The translations under genes and the position numbers were made by a program. From contig CM056567.1 of NCBI GenBank assembly GCA_029721515.1, positions 4,911,507-4,975,506 on the forward strand: a stretch of DNA of 64,000 bases, read 5' to 3'. Of this stretch, positions 49,482 through 60,880 are shown piece after piece; position 1 is the stretch's first letter; each line of letters opens with the position of its first letter. A model generated the notes under the pieces. It made no database searches. It had not been told where the DNA came from and saw only the letters and a list, made by a program, of their open reading frames with translations. Origin of the DNA: Synanceia verrucosa. Lineage: Eukaryota; Chordata; Actinopteri; Perciformes; Synanceiidae.

Positions 49482-52400
49482 TTACGAGGGCTGTGAGCCC
49501 AGCAGTCTCTCGATAGCGGCGTTGATGTCTCCTCCAGTAGCGATGAGGGCCTGTAGGTTGGCCTCGCGGTTGATGAAGCCCATGGCGCTCAGCTGATCCA
49601 GCTGGGACTGGAACCGCACCTCTGGGGTCTGGGTCTGCGGGGCGAAATTATTGGAATTAAAAAAAAAAAAAAAATCACAGAAATGTGTAGGGTGTAAAAT
49701 CAGGGTGTGTGTGCGTGCCTACCGTTGCACTTCCTCCTCCACCTCCTCCAGCAAACATCTGGAGCATCTGTTGCATCAACTGCTGCTGGGCTGCGTTTGT
49801 TCCTGCGCTACTGGGTGAGGAGGCTGGGTTCTCTGTGGGCAGGCCCCCACCTGTGGGTATGCCAGGGATTCCACCAGGAACCCCACTGGGAACACCAGGA
49901 ACTCCACCAGGAACTCCCCCTGACATCAAACTAGGCCAAAAAAAAAAAAAAAAAAAAAAAAAAAAGACAGAAGCATTGGGGGAGAAATCCACCAGAAAAA
50001 AAAAAAAACAATATATGTGCATTTATCAGTGAGAGCATACCTGGGCATGAGGCCTGGTGCTTCTGTCTGCAGTGTCTGTAGTCCCTGCTGGATCTGCATT
50101 AGAGCCTGCATGGCCCGGGGATTGGTCATCACCGACAGGGCTTCTGGGTTCTGCATCTGTCACCAAACAGAAAGTAGCAATGAAATAACCAACCTATCAA
50201 GCAGGCAGTCCATTTACTGTAACTTAACTCTGTGAGAGGAGAAAAAGACAAACCCAGGTCACGTACTTGTCAAATATCTGGATGGAATTTTAACCTTCTG
50301 TCTGAGAAAAAGACAAGTGGCTAATCCACTGGTGTATAACAATCCTGGATAAAATGAAGTTGAGCATGTACAGATACATATCTGAAGTCAAGTTTCACAC
50401 CACCTGATCAAAGCTTGTTACTGCAGTAGATTACTAGAGTAAGAGAGAGTAGAGTAATAGCACCGAGTTATGGGACTCAAATGTGTGTGCTTGCTGCACA
50501 AACCTGCTGCAAAAAGATGGGCAACTGAGATCTGAACTGGTCCTGCAGCTGTGGGTTTCCAGCAAACAAGGGGTTATTCATCAGAACCTGGTGCAGAGAA
50601 AGAGATATAGACAGTCATGTGTCATTGCACATCTGGCTATGCTTCTCACTTACCAGAGTTGATTTAAAGTACATATGGTTTAGCATGTTAGCTGGCAGAA
50701 TGCTGAATAACAGAAATAAAAGCTCAGCAGTCTTTCATGTCACTGTCGAGCAGCACTCTACGGTACAGATTTATCAGGATTATTTGTGAGAACCAAATAA
50801 GTCTGAGCTCTGTTGTTTATTCTTTCTTACAATTGCCTGCAAATGAGCTGAACAGACAATCCCCTCTGTTGAGTATTATTATTTGCCTAATGTACAGCAG
50901 GCCTGGCTATATCCTACTATTTAAAATTCATCATAAACTACAGACTTCAACATAATCAATTCTGTATGTGGTGCACAATGAGAAGGAGTTCTGTACTGTA
51001 ATATAACTACACTTGTGTGTGTGTGTGTGTGTGTATATACGGTACATCATTCTGTTTCATACCTGGGAGGCCAACTCTGGGTTTTGAGACAGTGACTGCA
51101 TCATACTGCGCATGTAGGGAGCAGACAGCATGTTCTGCATCAGCTGAGGGTTTTCCGAGATTTGCTGCAGTAAACTCTGCATGCCCGGGCTGTTGAACAT
51201 CCCTGCAACGTCCAGAAAAAAGGAGTTATTTATGTATATGTTTAAATAAATGACTTAGGAAGCAGCCCCATTGAGAACCACAGTCTGCCTTACCATTGCC
51301 CAGACTACCAGGATTGATGCCCAGAGGATTGGACACACTTGGGGTAGTGCCTCCAGTGGTGCTGGTGCTTCCTGTAGGGGCCCCTCCACTCTCAGAGGGG
51401 TTAGAGGAATTTGGTGGCCCCCATGGATTGGGCAGGGGCTCGCGGTTCTCCGTCCGTGATGGCTGGGCACCAGACTCAGAGTTCCCACCTAGAGCTGAGA
51501 ATGGGTTGCTACCAAACTATACAGAAAGAGATTGGACACATTTGAAAACACAACAACTCAGCTGGAATATATTCAGACATAACACAGACAAGTAACACCA
51601 GACAAAGGTTCTATAATAGATTAATGCAGCAAAAACAAACAAGCATATGATCAGTAAATATCCCTCCCGGATACCTGTTCCCTGGCAGCGCTGAACATGG
51701 GTTCCTGAATGTCTGTGTACATCCTTCGCAAGGCATTGTAACCTCCTGGGATGCTCTCCAAGTTGCTCAGAGCCCGGTCCTGGTTTCGCATCATTTCCTG
51801 CATCATGGCTGGGTTCCTGGCTAACTCCATGGTCTGGAAGTTGAGAAGAAAGGAGAGAGGAGGCAAGTCAGTTAGAGCTTGTTTAAAAAGAAAAAGTACA
51901 ATCCTGAGTAAGCAGAGCAAAAAGCAACTAGTGAACTATCTCGGCACCATTCAGCTCCTCTCCAGGTCCTTTACCTGTCTCATGAGCTCAGGGTTGTTGA
52001 GCATGTGGGAGATCTCAGGGTTGCGTTCCATTAGCTGTTGCATCTGAGGGTTAGCCATGATCATCTGTCTCATCAGGTCTGGGTTGGACATCATGTTCTG
52101 CACCAGTGGGTTCTCCATGATTTGAGAGAGCATCTCTGGGTTGGACATCAGCTGCCTCTGCATCTGCTGCTGCAGCTCCATGAAGTTTGCCGAGCCCATG
52201 CCCAGTCCAGCCAGACCGGCCAGGTCACCGAAGCCAGCTGAGGGAACGAGGACAAGTGGGCGACGGTTATAAATGTTATCTTTGTAGAACTAAACTATTC
52301 AGGTGAACGGTTACACACAGGTTGACTCACTCAGTATGTTGGGCGTCTGTGTGGGTGGTGCAGCTGTGCCAGTAGAGGCTGTTGTAGAGGAGGGGTTGGT

Positions 52401-54523
52401 ACCTGGACTAGAGGTGGAGGTATTGCCTGCTTGAGTGGCGTTTGAGCTAGAGGCAGAGGTGCTACCGCCATCTCCTGCCCTACAGAGATAATTTGTAGAT
52501 GTATGATTAAGTCAGCACAGTGTAAGCTGACCTGTAAACACAAATGCAACAACTGCACCTAGACAACCTACACCTAGACTGTATTCCAAGATGGATTAAT
52601 CCTTCTTCTATGCCTGCAACAAAATGATCTGGCAAACCAGCATGCTTTGTATGATAATGCAGCCATACTTGTGTGCTGTCTTTATGACCAGGTGGACTGT
52701 CAGACCATCCTTGATGCCGTGTTGGCTGAGGCTGTCGCCATCCTTCAAGATCTTCCCTGCAAAAATTAGAACCAACTGGTCCTGTTTGGCTTTGAACCGC
52801 CTCGAGATCTCTTCTTTAAACTACAAAACAGTAAAAAAAATGAAGAGCGATTAGATTGAAGTGGAATAGGAGGGAGAGAAGGTGAGAAAGAAACAGGAAA
52901 TTAAAAAAGATAATATCAAGAATTACAGAAGATGAATCACGCTGCTTGAATCCTTTTATTCTGTTGCGACCTTCAGGCCATAACTACCTCTTTCCAAGAG
53001 AGTCTTATCCTATTAGCTGTGGTCTAAATCCAATGCCAAATCACTGTTTCTTCATAAACAGCTTTATTTGTCATATACATATACGAAATTAGTCCTCGGG
53101 GAGCAGTGGGCTGCCATGTAAGGCGCCCGGGGGAGGAGTGGGGATCGAACCCATGACCCTAGGGACTCTACCAACTGAGTTACAGACACCCCCTCCTTAT
53201 TGACTACTGTAATTTCAACTGAAAACAAAAGGTATTTTCTCCTAACTGCACTTCAGCTTACTGCCTGTAGTGACGATATGACATTTACATTTATAATGAA
53301 TATTCATTTGATAGGTGAAACAGCTGGGATAGAGCCATCGACTAAGACAAGCTCAAAAGTACATATAATTGCAATTTGTTTTACAAAAAAAATTGTCTAC
53401 TTTTATGCCGATATTATGTGACTTTACATAATGTTTTGCTTTTCTTATAGTTCTATCTGCAGCCCTGGAGGACAAGAAACCACTTTGTGGTGGCTGATGA
53501 GGATCCAAGTAAAGAACAGAATTATGTACACTGTATGTACAACTTGTATCTCAAATACAGTTTAATATGTATATATTTTTTTAAATAAAATAAAGTCACT
53601 GGTAGATAAGGTTGGCAAGACACAGCTGTCAATGTTTGATCATGAAACACATGTGACCACATAACCATGACAGACACAACCAGTCAAAAATGGCTACCAC
53701 TCACTGTAATGATGATAACTCGACTATAAGTGTCAAACAACATTAAAGAAACTATTCTGGCTTCCTAGATTGCATTACGGTTTCAGTGCAACACGTCGCC
53801 AAGCCAACAGTAGCTCTGGGAGTCCTTTATATTCCCTGGAAAGCTGAATGACTCAGTAGCAGCAGTGAGAATGTTCTAGAGTGATAGCAAGCTTTAGCAA
53901 TTTTTTCAAAAACGCTGAGCTGAAAAGGGAAACGTGAACGATTCAACATACACCCCCCATAACCACTTCCACAGTTATATCAGAACATTATTGTTTGAGC
54001 TCAATCCGTTAGCTGACACTTGTTTCGCCGCAGTTAGTTAGCGAACGACGGCTAAGCTCGCAAGCTGAGTTAGCTAACTAAGCTAGCTAACTGTTAGCGT
54101 TCGGTAGCTAGCCGGTTAGCCATTTCAAATATTCACCTGCTTATATCTCTCTATTGGATGTCAACGACGTTAATAACGCAGCGTCGTTGTTGACCCAAGT
54201 GGTAATGCTTTCGCTAGACACAACCTCTTTGATTTCAAACACGACGCGTTAGCCGGTAAGAGTAGGGACAAATGCTAACGCGGCTAACTAGCTTCCTAGC
54301 TGAAGTTGTGGGCAGGGGCATGACGTTACAGCAGACGTTGAACCGCACAATCAGCTCCCCACCTGCGAGATCTACGAACCTGAGTGACAGAGGCATCTTC
54401 TGCGATGGCGATTTCTTCTTTGTCCTTAGGGGTTTTGACTGTGACCTTAATAATAGTTCCCTCCGATGCTTCAGGTGTATTATTGTTGTTATTACCAGGA
54501 TCTGCGGCGCCTTGGTCAGCCAT
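49482..54523 (-). CDS. ubqln4: Ubiquilin-4, complete, 11 coding exons
   Basis: Shuttle factor carrying ubiquitinated or mislocalised proteins to the proteasome. Exons (minus): 54523-54380, 52820-52669, 52479-52331, 52237-51975, 51833-51675, 51516-51294, 51202-51063, 50587-50504, 50156-50041, 49930-49723 and 49634-49482; in frame to 596 aa (human 601). UBL domain about 24-96 (binds proteasome). The Ser/Thr-rich linker is about 98-147. The first STI1 block, rich in NP-M motifs (MSNPEMLSQIMENPLVQ), is about 160-275, and the second spans exons 7-9 (about 370-470). UBA about 552-592 (FINREANLQALIATGGDINA). MELQQQMQRQLMSNPEML and neighbours match UBQLN4 almost residue for residue. An in-frame ATG 51 bp upstream would add 17 residues; MADQG was preferred because family members start with a short acidic/polar leader. 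Exon 10 has a GGVPGGVPGVPSG repeat. Confidence 0.97.
53062..53193 (-). mobile_element. tRNA-derived SINE, short type, in ubqln4 intron 1
   Basis: Minus-strand reading: GGGGTGTCTGTAACTCAGTT, GGTAGAGTCCC (A box), GGGTTCGATCCCC (B box), then CCTTACATGGCAGCCCACTG, CTAATTTCGTATATG and an ATGACAAATAAAG tail. Head and tail are shared with the element at 25.77 kb. Despite good pol III boxes there is no complete tRNA cloverleaf. Confidence 0.8.
54030..54300 (-). promoter_or_regulatory. ubqln4 promoter region inside intron 1, GCTAGC-rich
   Basis: Clusters of TTAGC/GCTAGC/GCTAAC words at about 54,030-54,121 and 54,245-54,300, within about 500 bp downstream of the ubqln4 start codon and so in its first coding intron. 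CpG dinucleotides are much more frequent here than around it. I infer part of a CpG-type promoter or an intronic regulatory region; the transcription start itself is not determined. Confidence 0.35.
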
Positions 54524-54703
54524 CTTTACTCCGCCGATGGAACAGCTCGGGTCTGGCGTCAGTTTCCGGGTCATAAGAGGTCAAACCTCTTTCCAGAACG
54601 AGTCTCAAACATGCTTCCTGATCATCAGCATCTTCCTGGATATCCTTCAGAACTTACATTTAATAGGCTAAATGAGTGACTTAATCAAAACTATAATTAA
54701 CAG

Positions 54704-54704
<1 letters not shown>

Positions 54705-54753
<49 letters not shown>
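54705..54753. repeat. (TTA)n microsatellite, 16 units
   Basis: Uninterrupted TTA trinucleotide run about 180 bp upstream of the ubqln4 start codon. Confidence 0.95.
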
Positions 54754-56840
54754 GATCACTTGCAGTTTCATCGTGAAGCGGAGTCAATTTCAACATAGCA
54801 AATGTGCCTCAAGGGGCTTCACTTCTTTACAGCATACAAATCCATTCAATAAAGATGAGAATACCCCCCCCCCAAAAAAAAAAAAGTGTTGTGGCTTCAC
54901 AATTATTTTAATATAAAATTAAAATGAGTTTACAAAGCATGAACACTCCAGCAGAGCACACACGTTCAAAGTTGGAACAGTCATTCAGTCATGCTCAGTA
55001 AACCAGCTGAATATCAAATTTACCCAAGAGCATGAACAAAAAACTAGAGCATATGACTGATTGCCAGTGTTGATCTGTTATTTCCACTCACAGCTGTTAC
55101 TGAATCCCAGGAGACACATTTTCATCAGTTATCAATTGCTCTATGGTGATTATTACATCATACAGCATCTGCATCTGTTGAGCATGCGCTAACAAAGACA
55201 GTCAGTTCAGTTTCTAGTTCAGTTTCTAGTTTAGGGGCAGTTCTGGAAGGGTTTTATATGAGGCACTTTATACCATAGCACAGTGAGAATTTGATGATAC
55301 TAATGTTAATCCATCCTGCCAGCATTAGTTTGTTATGGAGATGTTTAGCTGACACTGTGCTCTCTTACATTTTTCCATGACCATTTTTCTCTTGATATTT
55401 TTTCAACCAATTTTTACCCAGAGAGGCTTCCCTTAAAGCAGGACCTTCCTGAAAAACTCATGTAGTCCTGAAATCCACCCATTACAACCCCGGTCTAACC
55501 TGTTGGTCACAGGAGTATTAGGGTATTAAGTCCCTCTCTCAAGGCCTCCTTGGCTGCCCATTACTGTAATGTAATTTTTTTTGATGTTTTGTATTTTGTC
55601 TATTGATTAAAATATCTGTAAAGTTTAGTTTTAACTGCCTATTGGAAAGAGTGCATGTGTGGGACAAAGAGATAATATGTAGGTATGTATGTAGGTATTT
55701 TTGTGTTTTAGTTGCCCAAGATGTATAAATAACATACATTTAGTAAAGACAGTCGTATAGTAGAAATGGAGAGACGCTGTATGTATAGAGCGCTCCCTCT
55801 ATATGTGTCACTCCACACTGCCACAGTGTGACACCTCTGAAAGAAAAGTGTGTGTTTCAGCATGTTGCATTGACACAGACAGTCCTGCATACCTATGCAC
55901 ATCCCCAGTTCCAGAGCGCACCATTTACAAACAAACAAAAAAGAACCTGAAAAAGGAACATGGGCCAGCACCCCTTTTCCAAGGCCCCACAAACCCCTCA
56001 CTCAAATGTACAGAGTCACATGCACTGTGGCCCCTACGGCGTGTGTCATTCAAGTGCATCCCACACAAGGAGACTGATTACTACAAAGGATTCTGCATCG
56101 GTCAGCAGAAAAACGAGGGGACGACTTTTTGGTCGTAGTATTGTCTGTGACTCTCTCTCTTTACCTCCAAGTGAGCAACATCTCTCTCCCTCTCTTCCTC
56201 TCCACCCGTTATCTTTACCTCAGAGAGGAGAGGGTGCACTTCCAGAAACAAGGTACGGGATCAAATTTCAGGGTGTTTTTGTTCGTGTGTGTATGTGTGT
56301 GTGTGCGTGCATCCTAGAGCAATACATTTTCACTTATGACGGCTGTGATTGGACAGAGGCTGGCTGAATCAGATAAAACCTCATTAGAGCTGAACAAGCA
56401 CTGGTGTGACATGAGGAACAGCAGCATCATAGCTTTTACTGTGGTTTTACTTTGCACCTGTTGAACTAATAGTGATGGTTCCACTAAAGACGAGGTAAAT
56501 ACTGATTCAAGCAACTATAAATGTTCATATACGGAATATATATACATGTATACCATTTTCAGTTTGGATGCTTGTTTCATATTTCCTGGTTGGCTTTGTG
56601 ATTGGCTGGCATCATATGAGGTATGGTACATTTTTAAATACATCATCCTATGTGTTTTAATCCATACTGTGTATTTAATTAGAAATTATGTATTCACGGT
56701 ACAGTACGTATATCTTAAATTTGACTTGACACGCTCTAGATCTGTGGTGATCATGTGTATATGAATAGTAAAACGTGATTTTAGAAAATCTGCAGCACCC
56801 TTAACTTGACTGAAGGTGAGTTCTCCTTTCTTCATTGCAG
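54754..56840. other. Intergenic region between ubqln4 and lim2
   Basis: The two genes are divergently transcribed, so promoters of both should lie here. No conserved exon was found. The frames at 55,803-56,138 and 55,960-56,367 overlap in different frames and look random. A C8/A11 homopolymer junction sits near 54,868-54,886. A non-coding first exon of lim2 may exist upstream of 56,841 but cannot be placed. Confidence 0.5.
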
Positions 56841-56874
56841 TTGCTCTGCAGAGGTGCCGTTATCTCAGCTCAAG

Positions 56875-57376
56875 ATGTACAGCTTCATGGGAGGGGGCCT
56901 GTTCTGTGCTATTGTTGGTAATATCTTGTTGGTGGTTTCCACTGCAACCGACTACTGGATGCAGTACCGTCTCTCTGGAAACTATGCCCACCAGGGTCTG
57001 TGGAGGTACTGCATGTCCAACAAGTGCTACATGCAGACTGACAGCATAGGTGAGGACATTGTATATATGAGGACCAGCTGATATAAAACTAAAGAGAGAG
57101 AGATCTAATGGCGTATGCTTCTCCATATGTTATTTAAATTTAAAGGTATGTGTGTAAAGACCATACAAATGACATAAACTCACAATGTCGACCGTTTCCT
57201 TCCAGCTTACTGGAATGCCACCAGGGCCTTCATGATCCTTTCAGGGATGTCGTGCTTCGCAGGCATCATCGCTGGCATCATGTCCTTCTCTCACTTCTCC
57301 TCCTTTGAAAGGTTCAACCGCTCCTTTGCTGCAGGAATCATGTTTTTTGTCTCCAGTGAGTCTTTGATTTATCTGA

Positions 57377-57417
<41 letters not shown>

Positions 57418-57771
57418 ACTTTAACTTAATCATAAATAACATGTACATCCTGGTCCCCTTTTTAGCTTTCTTTGTTCTGCTGGGTATGGCCATTTATACT
57501 GGAGTGACAGTCAACTTCCTGGGGAGGCGCTTCGGTGACTGGCGTTTCTCCTGGTCCTACATACTGGGCTGGGTGGCCATGCTCATGAACTTCTTTGCAG
57601 GTGAGAAACCACAGAGACAAAGGCTCAACCTTTGTCCAGGCACAGACATCATCATTATTCAAACTTAATAATTTTGCATCACCAAATACACTGCCTCTGT
57701 CCGTTGCAGGTATTTTCTACATATGTGCCTACAGGATGTGTGAATGCAGGAGAGGAAATAGCCCACGCTAG
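56875..57771 (+). CDS. lim2: Lens fibre membrane intrinsic protein LIM2 (MP20), complete, 4 coding exons
   Basis: Four-pass membrane protein of the PMP22/EMP/claudin superfamily, abundant in lens fibre junctions. Exons: 56875-57049, 57206-57355, 57466-57600 and 57710-57771; phases join to 173 aa, equal to human LIM2. The first coding exon begins at an AG acceptor (56,841), so the 5' UTR is split. TM1 about 3-24; the first extracellular loop has the family W-GLW-C-C pattern (DYWMQYRLSG, HQGLWRYC, NKCYMQ). TM2 about 66-87, TM3 about 103-120, with FLGRRFGDWRFSWSYILGW leading into TM4 (about 132-157). The cytosolic tail is short and basic (CECRRGNSPR). Plus strand, divergent from ubqln4. Teleosts often have several lim2 copies; only one is visible here. 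Confidence 0.96.
57380..57416. repeat. (AC)n microsatellite in lim2 intron 2
   Basis: About 18 AC units between lim2 coding exons 2 and 3, in an intron of only 110 bp. Confidence 0.95.
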
Positions 57772-58024
57772 AGGAAGACAGACAGTTTGTTTAAAAAATA
57801 AAAACCGAGGACAACGCTACTTTGGACTGAGGACAGTGCTGGCTGATCTACTGAGGAGATGATGTCGGATGCTGCTCCTTTGACAGTCTGCTTAACATGA
57901 TTAAGTCATATTCTTGCAATATGGATATTATTTTACAAATAGTCATGATGATAGAAAAGAGGAACTAATCCTGTGTCTAATTGTATATCGGTATGATTAA
58001 ATCTCACTGTAATCTGGCACACTC

Positions 58025-58030
58025 AATAAA
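58025..58030 (+). promoter_or_regulatory. lim2 poly(A) signal
   Basis: AATAAA about 255 bp downstream of the lim2 stop codon, followed by a TGTGATGTTTG stretch about 20 bp further that fits a downstream GU-rich element. Confidence 0.7.
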
Positions 58031-58049
58031 GCCGCTCCTCAAACATTAG

Positions 58050-60880
58050 TGTGATGTTTGCAGCGACTCTGAAGGTCACCAGAAGATGGCAGCATCAAAC
58101 CAAAGTACCAGTGAAGGGCACCTGGGTTTTATTTCAATTTGATGGATGTGGGCATTACATTACAGGTTGAACCAGGATCAAATATCTGCTCAGACTGCAG
58201 ACAGTTGAGAAACCTTTCATTTATCTACCTTCATACTCCTCTAACAGTGATTCTAAGTGGAGCAAAATCAGTATCACAGACAACTGAAGCAAAGTTTCCC
58301 CTCAGGAAATACTTCACAGTCGTAGGCGTAATGTACAGCAGGAAGGTAAGTAATGTTGAGGTATTAGTCCACCCAGCAGGGAACAATACATCAAAGGTAT
58401 GCAGTACATATGTTTGTCCCAGGATTCCCCCTGAAGCTGTTTGATTTGTTTCTGCATCAGTACTTTGTTCTGACAAGGATCCCTCCAAACTATGTACGCT
58501 CTTTATTAGGTTGTTGTTTATGGGAAAGGCTGGCATGAGCTACCACAACATGTTTGTTGTCATCCCCTGAGTGCACACAAGTACAGACAACACATAGAAA
58601 AGTGATGTTTGTGTCTGCAGGTGTGTGCAGCTCAGACTCTTCCAGAGGGAGTCAGATCAAATGTGTTTTACCCACTGTTGTATGCAAAAACATAAATAAC
58701 TACTTATGTATTTAAACTATTTTCATCAAACATATATTTGAATGTTGTTGCATTTATATGACAACACTATGTCAGTATGATTTAATGTTTCCGTCTGGTA
58801 TCAGGTATGTCCTGTAAACTAAATTACGAGGCTCGGCACGCCTTTCCCTGCCTCTGATTATGTGAGCGGTCATTAATACTGAGACTGATCTGACCCCACA
58901 CAACCAGGGTGGGGTCTCCAGATTGTTCCCCTGCCTCTGTCTTTAATAACCGCTTCCTCCTTTGTCTTGGTACTCGCCCACTCCTCACCATCAGCTGGGA
59001 GGAGAGGAGTAATGAATGCTTTGGCTACTTGGTGACGCAGAAACAATGAGAGAAATGTAAACAGTCCCTGGACAGATCCCTTGATCCAAGTTTCCATACT
59101 TGGTCCCCGTGGCTGCAGTGAAGAGATAAGCTTGATTCTTTTATAATCCCACTCACAGCTTCAGCCGAGGCCGGGGTGTAATAACCCATGGGATGACTTG
59201 GCAAAGTGACTATGTGATTCACCATATTTACTCACTGCAGAACTACAGTAGGAGGTTTTGTAGCAACAGGGGCAAAAAAGTAAGGATGGTGAAGGAAATT
59301 ACATTCATCAGCTCAGAAACCACACTGCAAAATGATCTTTAAAATACTTTGATAACATTTTAAGTGTTGTAATATTATTTTGCCCAAAACAAGGGACGCA
59401 AATTGCCAGAATCATATTTGAATTGGTGTGTTTTACCTCAAACATGTCTGAGTTTACAAAACAACATTTTTAGTCTTCCTCATTCTGCTGCGGAGCAGTT
59501 TGACATTAAGTCGACTGTTTTGAAGCGTATATTGATCCCATCTCAGCAGCAGACACTCAATAAAAGCTTGTACAACTGCAACAGGAGATATTTTTCTCGT
59601 AAAGCAGCTCATGTGTTACCAACAGAAACTGCCCAGATGTGTAATTACAGTTGAAGTGCAACGTAAAAAGGGCAATGCATACACTCTAAATAACTCTCAT
59701 TCATAGGTGAGTGATTGATGCAGGAACGCAAGGTTAAGGTCACCCCTCCAAGGCGTCTGCGCTGGACATGGCAGCTCTGCTCACCCTTCCATTAGCCAGA
59801 GCGTCCACTGAACGAGGTGTCACTGAAAACACCTGGTAGTTTTCACGGATTGAGCCTGCTGATATGTGTAACACTTGGCTAAACATGGCTAATTTTACAG
59901 ACATGCAATTTCTGGGTGGTTAGAACATTGTCCCTCTCTGAGACAGATGTTCATCCAGGTGTTTATATGGGACACAGAGGCTCAGGCACATTAAAAAAAA
60001 GAATAGAATGAAGGAAATTAAACAAAAATACTCAGGAAGCATTACTTTTTGACTCGAAAATAAAAAAACACAAACAGACAAAAGACAACATAAGTTTGTT
60101 CTGTTTGGATATTATTGTAGTCAGAGACAACATAAATTCACTGAGTGCTGCAACAAAATAAATATGAATCCTTCAAATCAACTCTAACAACCTTCAAAAT
60201 CATTTTATCTTCTTGACTCAAATCACTTTAGTGGAGAAATTAGTGTGAAAACAAATTAAACAGTCCACCTTTTCTAGGTTTTTGAGACAGAGTATGCAAG
60301 TAAGTTTCAGATTTTTGACTCTACACCACAATATTTTGTTTCCATGAAAACACATTCTATTTCATGGAAACAAAATATTGGACCACTAAGCCTAATCCTT
60401 ACCCTAACTGTAAAACTTTTGACATTTGTCCAGGACTGTTAAGTACTTGGTGATATCAGATCATCCACTGAGCACAGTGGCCAGAGGGCGGAATCCAGTT
60501 CTCTGTGTATTTACTGTGTAAATAAAGATCTTTGGCTTTGGGGTGAAATGTAAAATGATTTGGAGAATTATGTATTTTTAATTCTAATTGTTTAAAGTGT
60601 AATATTTATGCTTTGGCTGACTGATGGTTGGACTTATTGCGCTCGGTGATGGAAAAGTCTGCTGACTCAGAAGGATCTTGCAAAAACTGTCCTCATCCCA
60701 CCCGGCCTCGTCCCTGCACCCGGTCCCTCCCATTGTGGCTCACTGATCCTATAATGTCCCTAAAAATCACACACTTCCTCAACTATGCAGACTATATAAG
60801 GCATTTTTCCTCTAATCATATCACCTCGTTTAAATACGACAATGATACAACACAAACGGGTGTGAGTGTTCACCACGTGA
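58050..60880. other. Intergenic region between lim2 and tinagl1
   Basis: Tail-to-tail gene spacing. No conserved exon on either strand; the frames at 58,139-58,444 (plus) and 58,231-58,536 (minus) overlap each other and match nothing I know. Apart from the hairpin at 60.33 kb, nothing further could be identified. Confidence 0.6.
60329..60380. repeat. Perfect hairpin, 21-bp arms and 10-nt loop
   Basis: 60,329-60,349 pairs base for base with 60,360-60,380; the loop is ACACATTCTA. The arm contains ATATTTTGTTTCCATG. Pairing stops abruptly on both sides. It could be the remnant of a palindromic element or a cruciform; too short for a canonical pre-miRNA. Confidence 0.93.

Noticed and set aside
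49709..50032. 107-aa plus-strand frame opposite ubqln4
   Set aside because: Antisense shadow of ubqln4 exon 10 running into a poly(A) stretch.
53085..53193. tRNA-like sequence with A and B boxes
   Set aside because: No complete cloverleaf; shared tail with another copy shows it is a SINE.
58139..58444. 101-aa plus-strand frame downstream of lim2
   Set aside because: An overlapping minus-strand frame of equal size exists; neither resembles a known protein.
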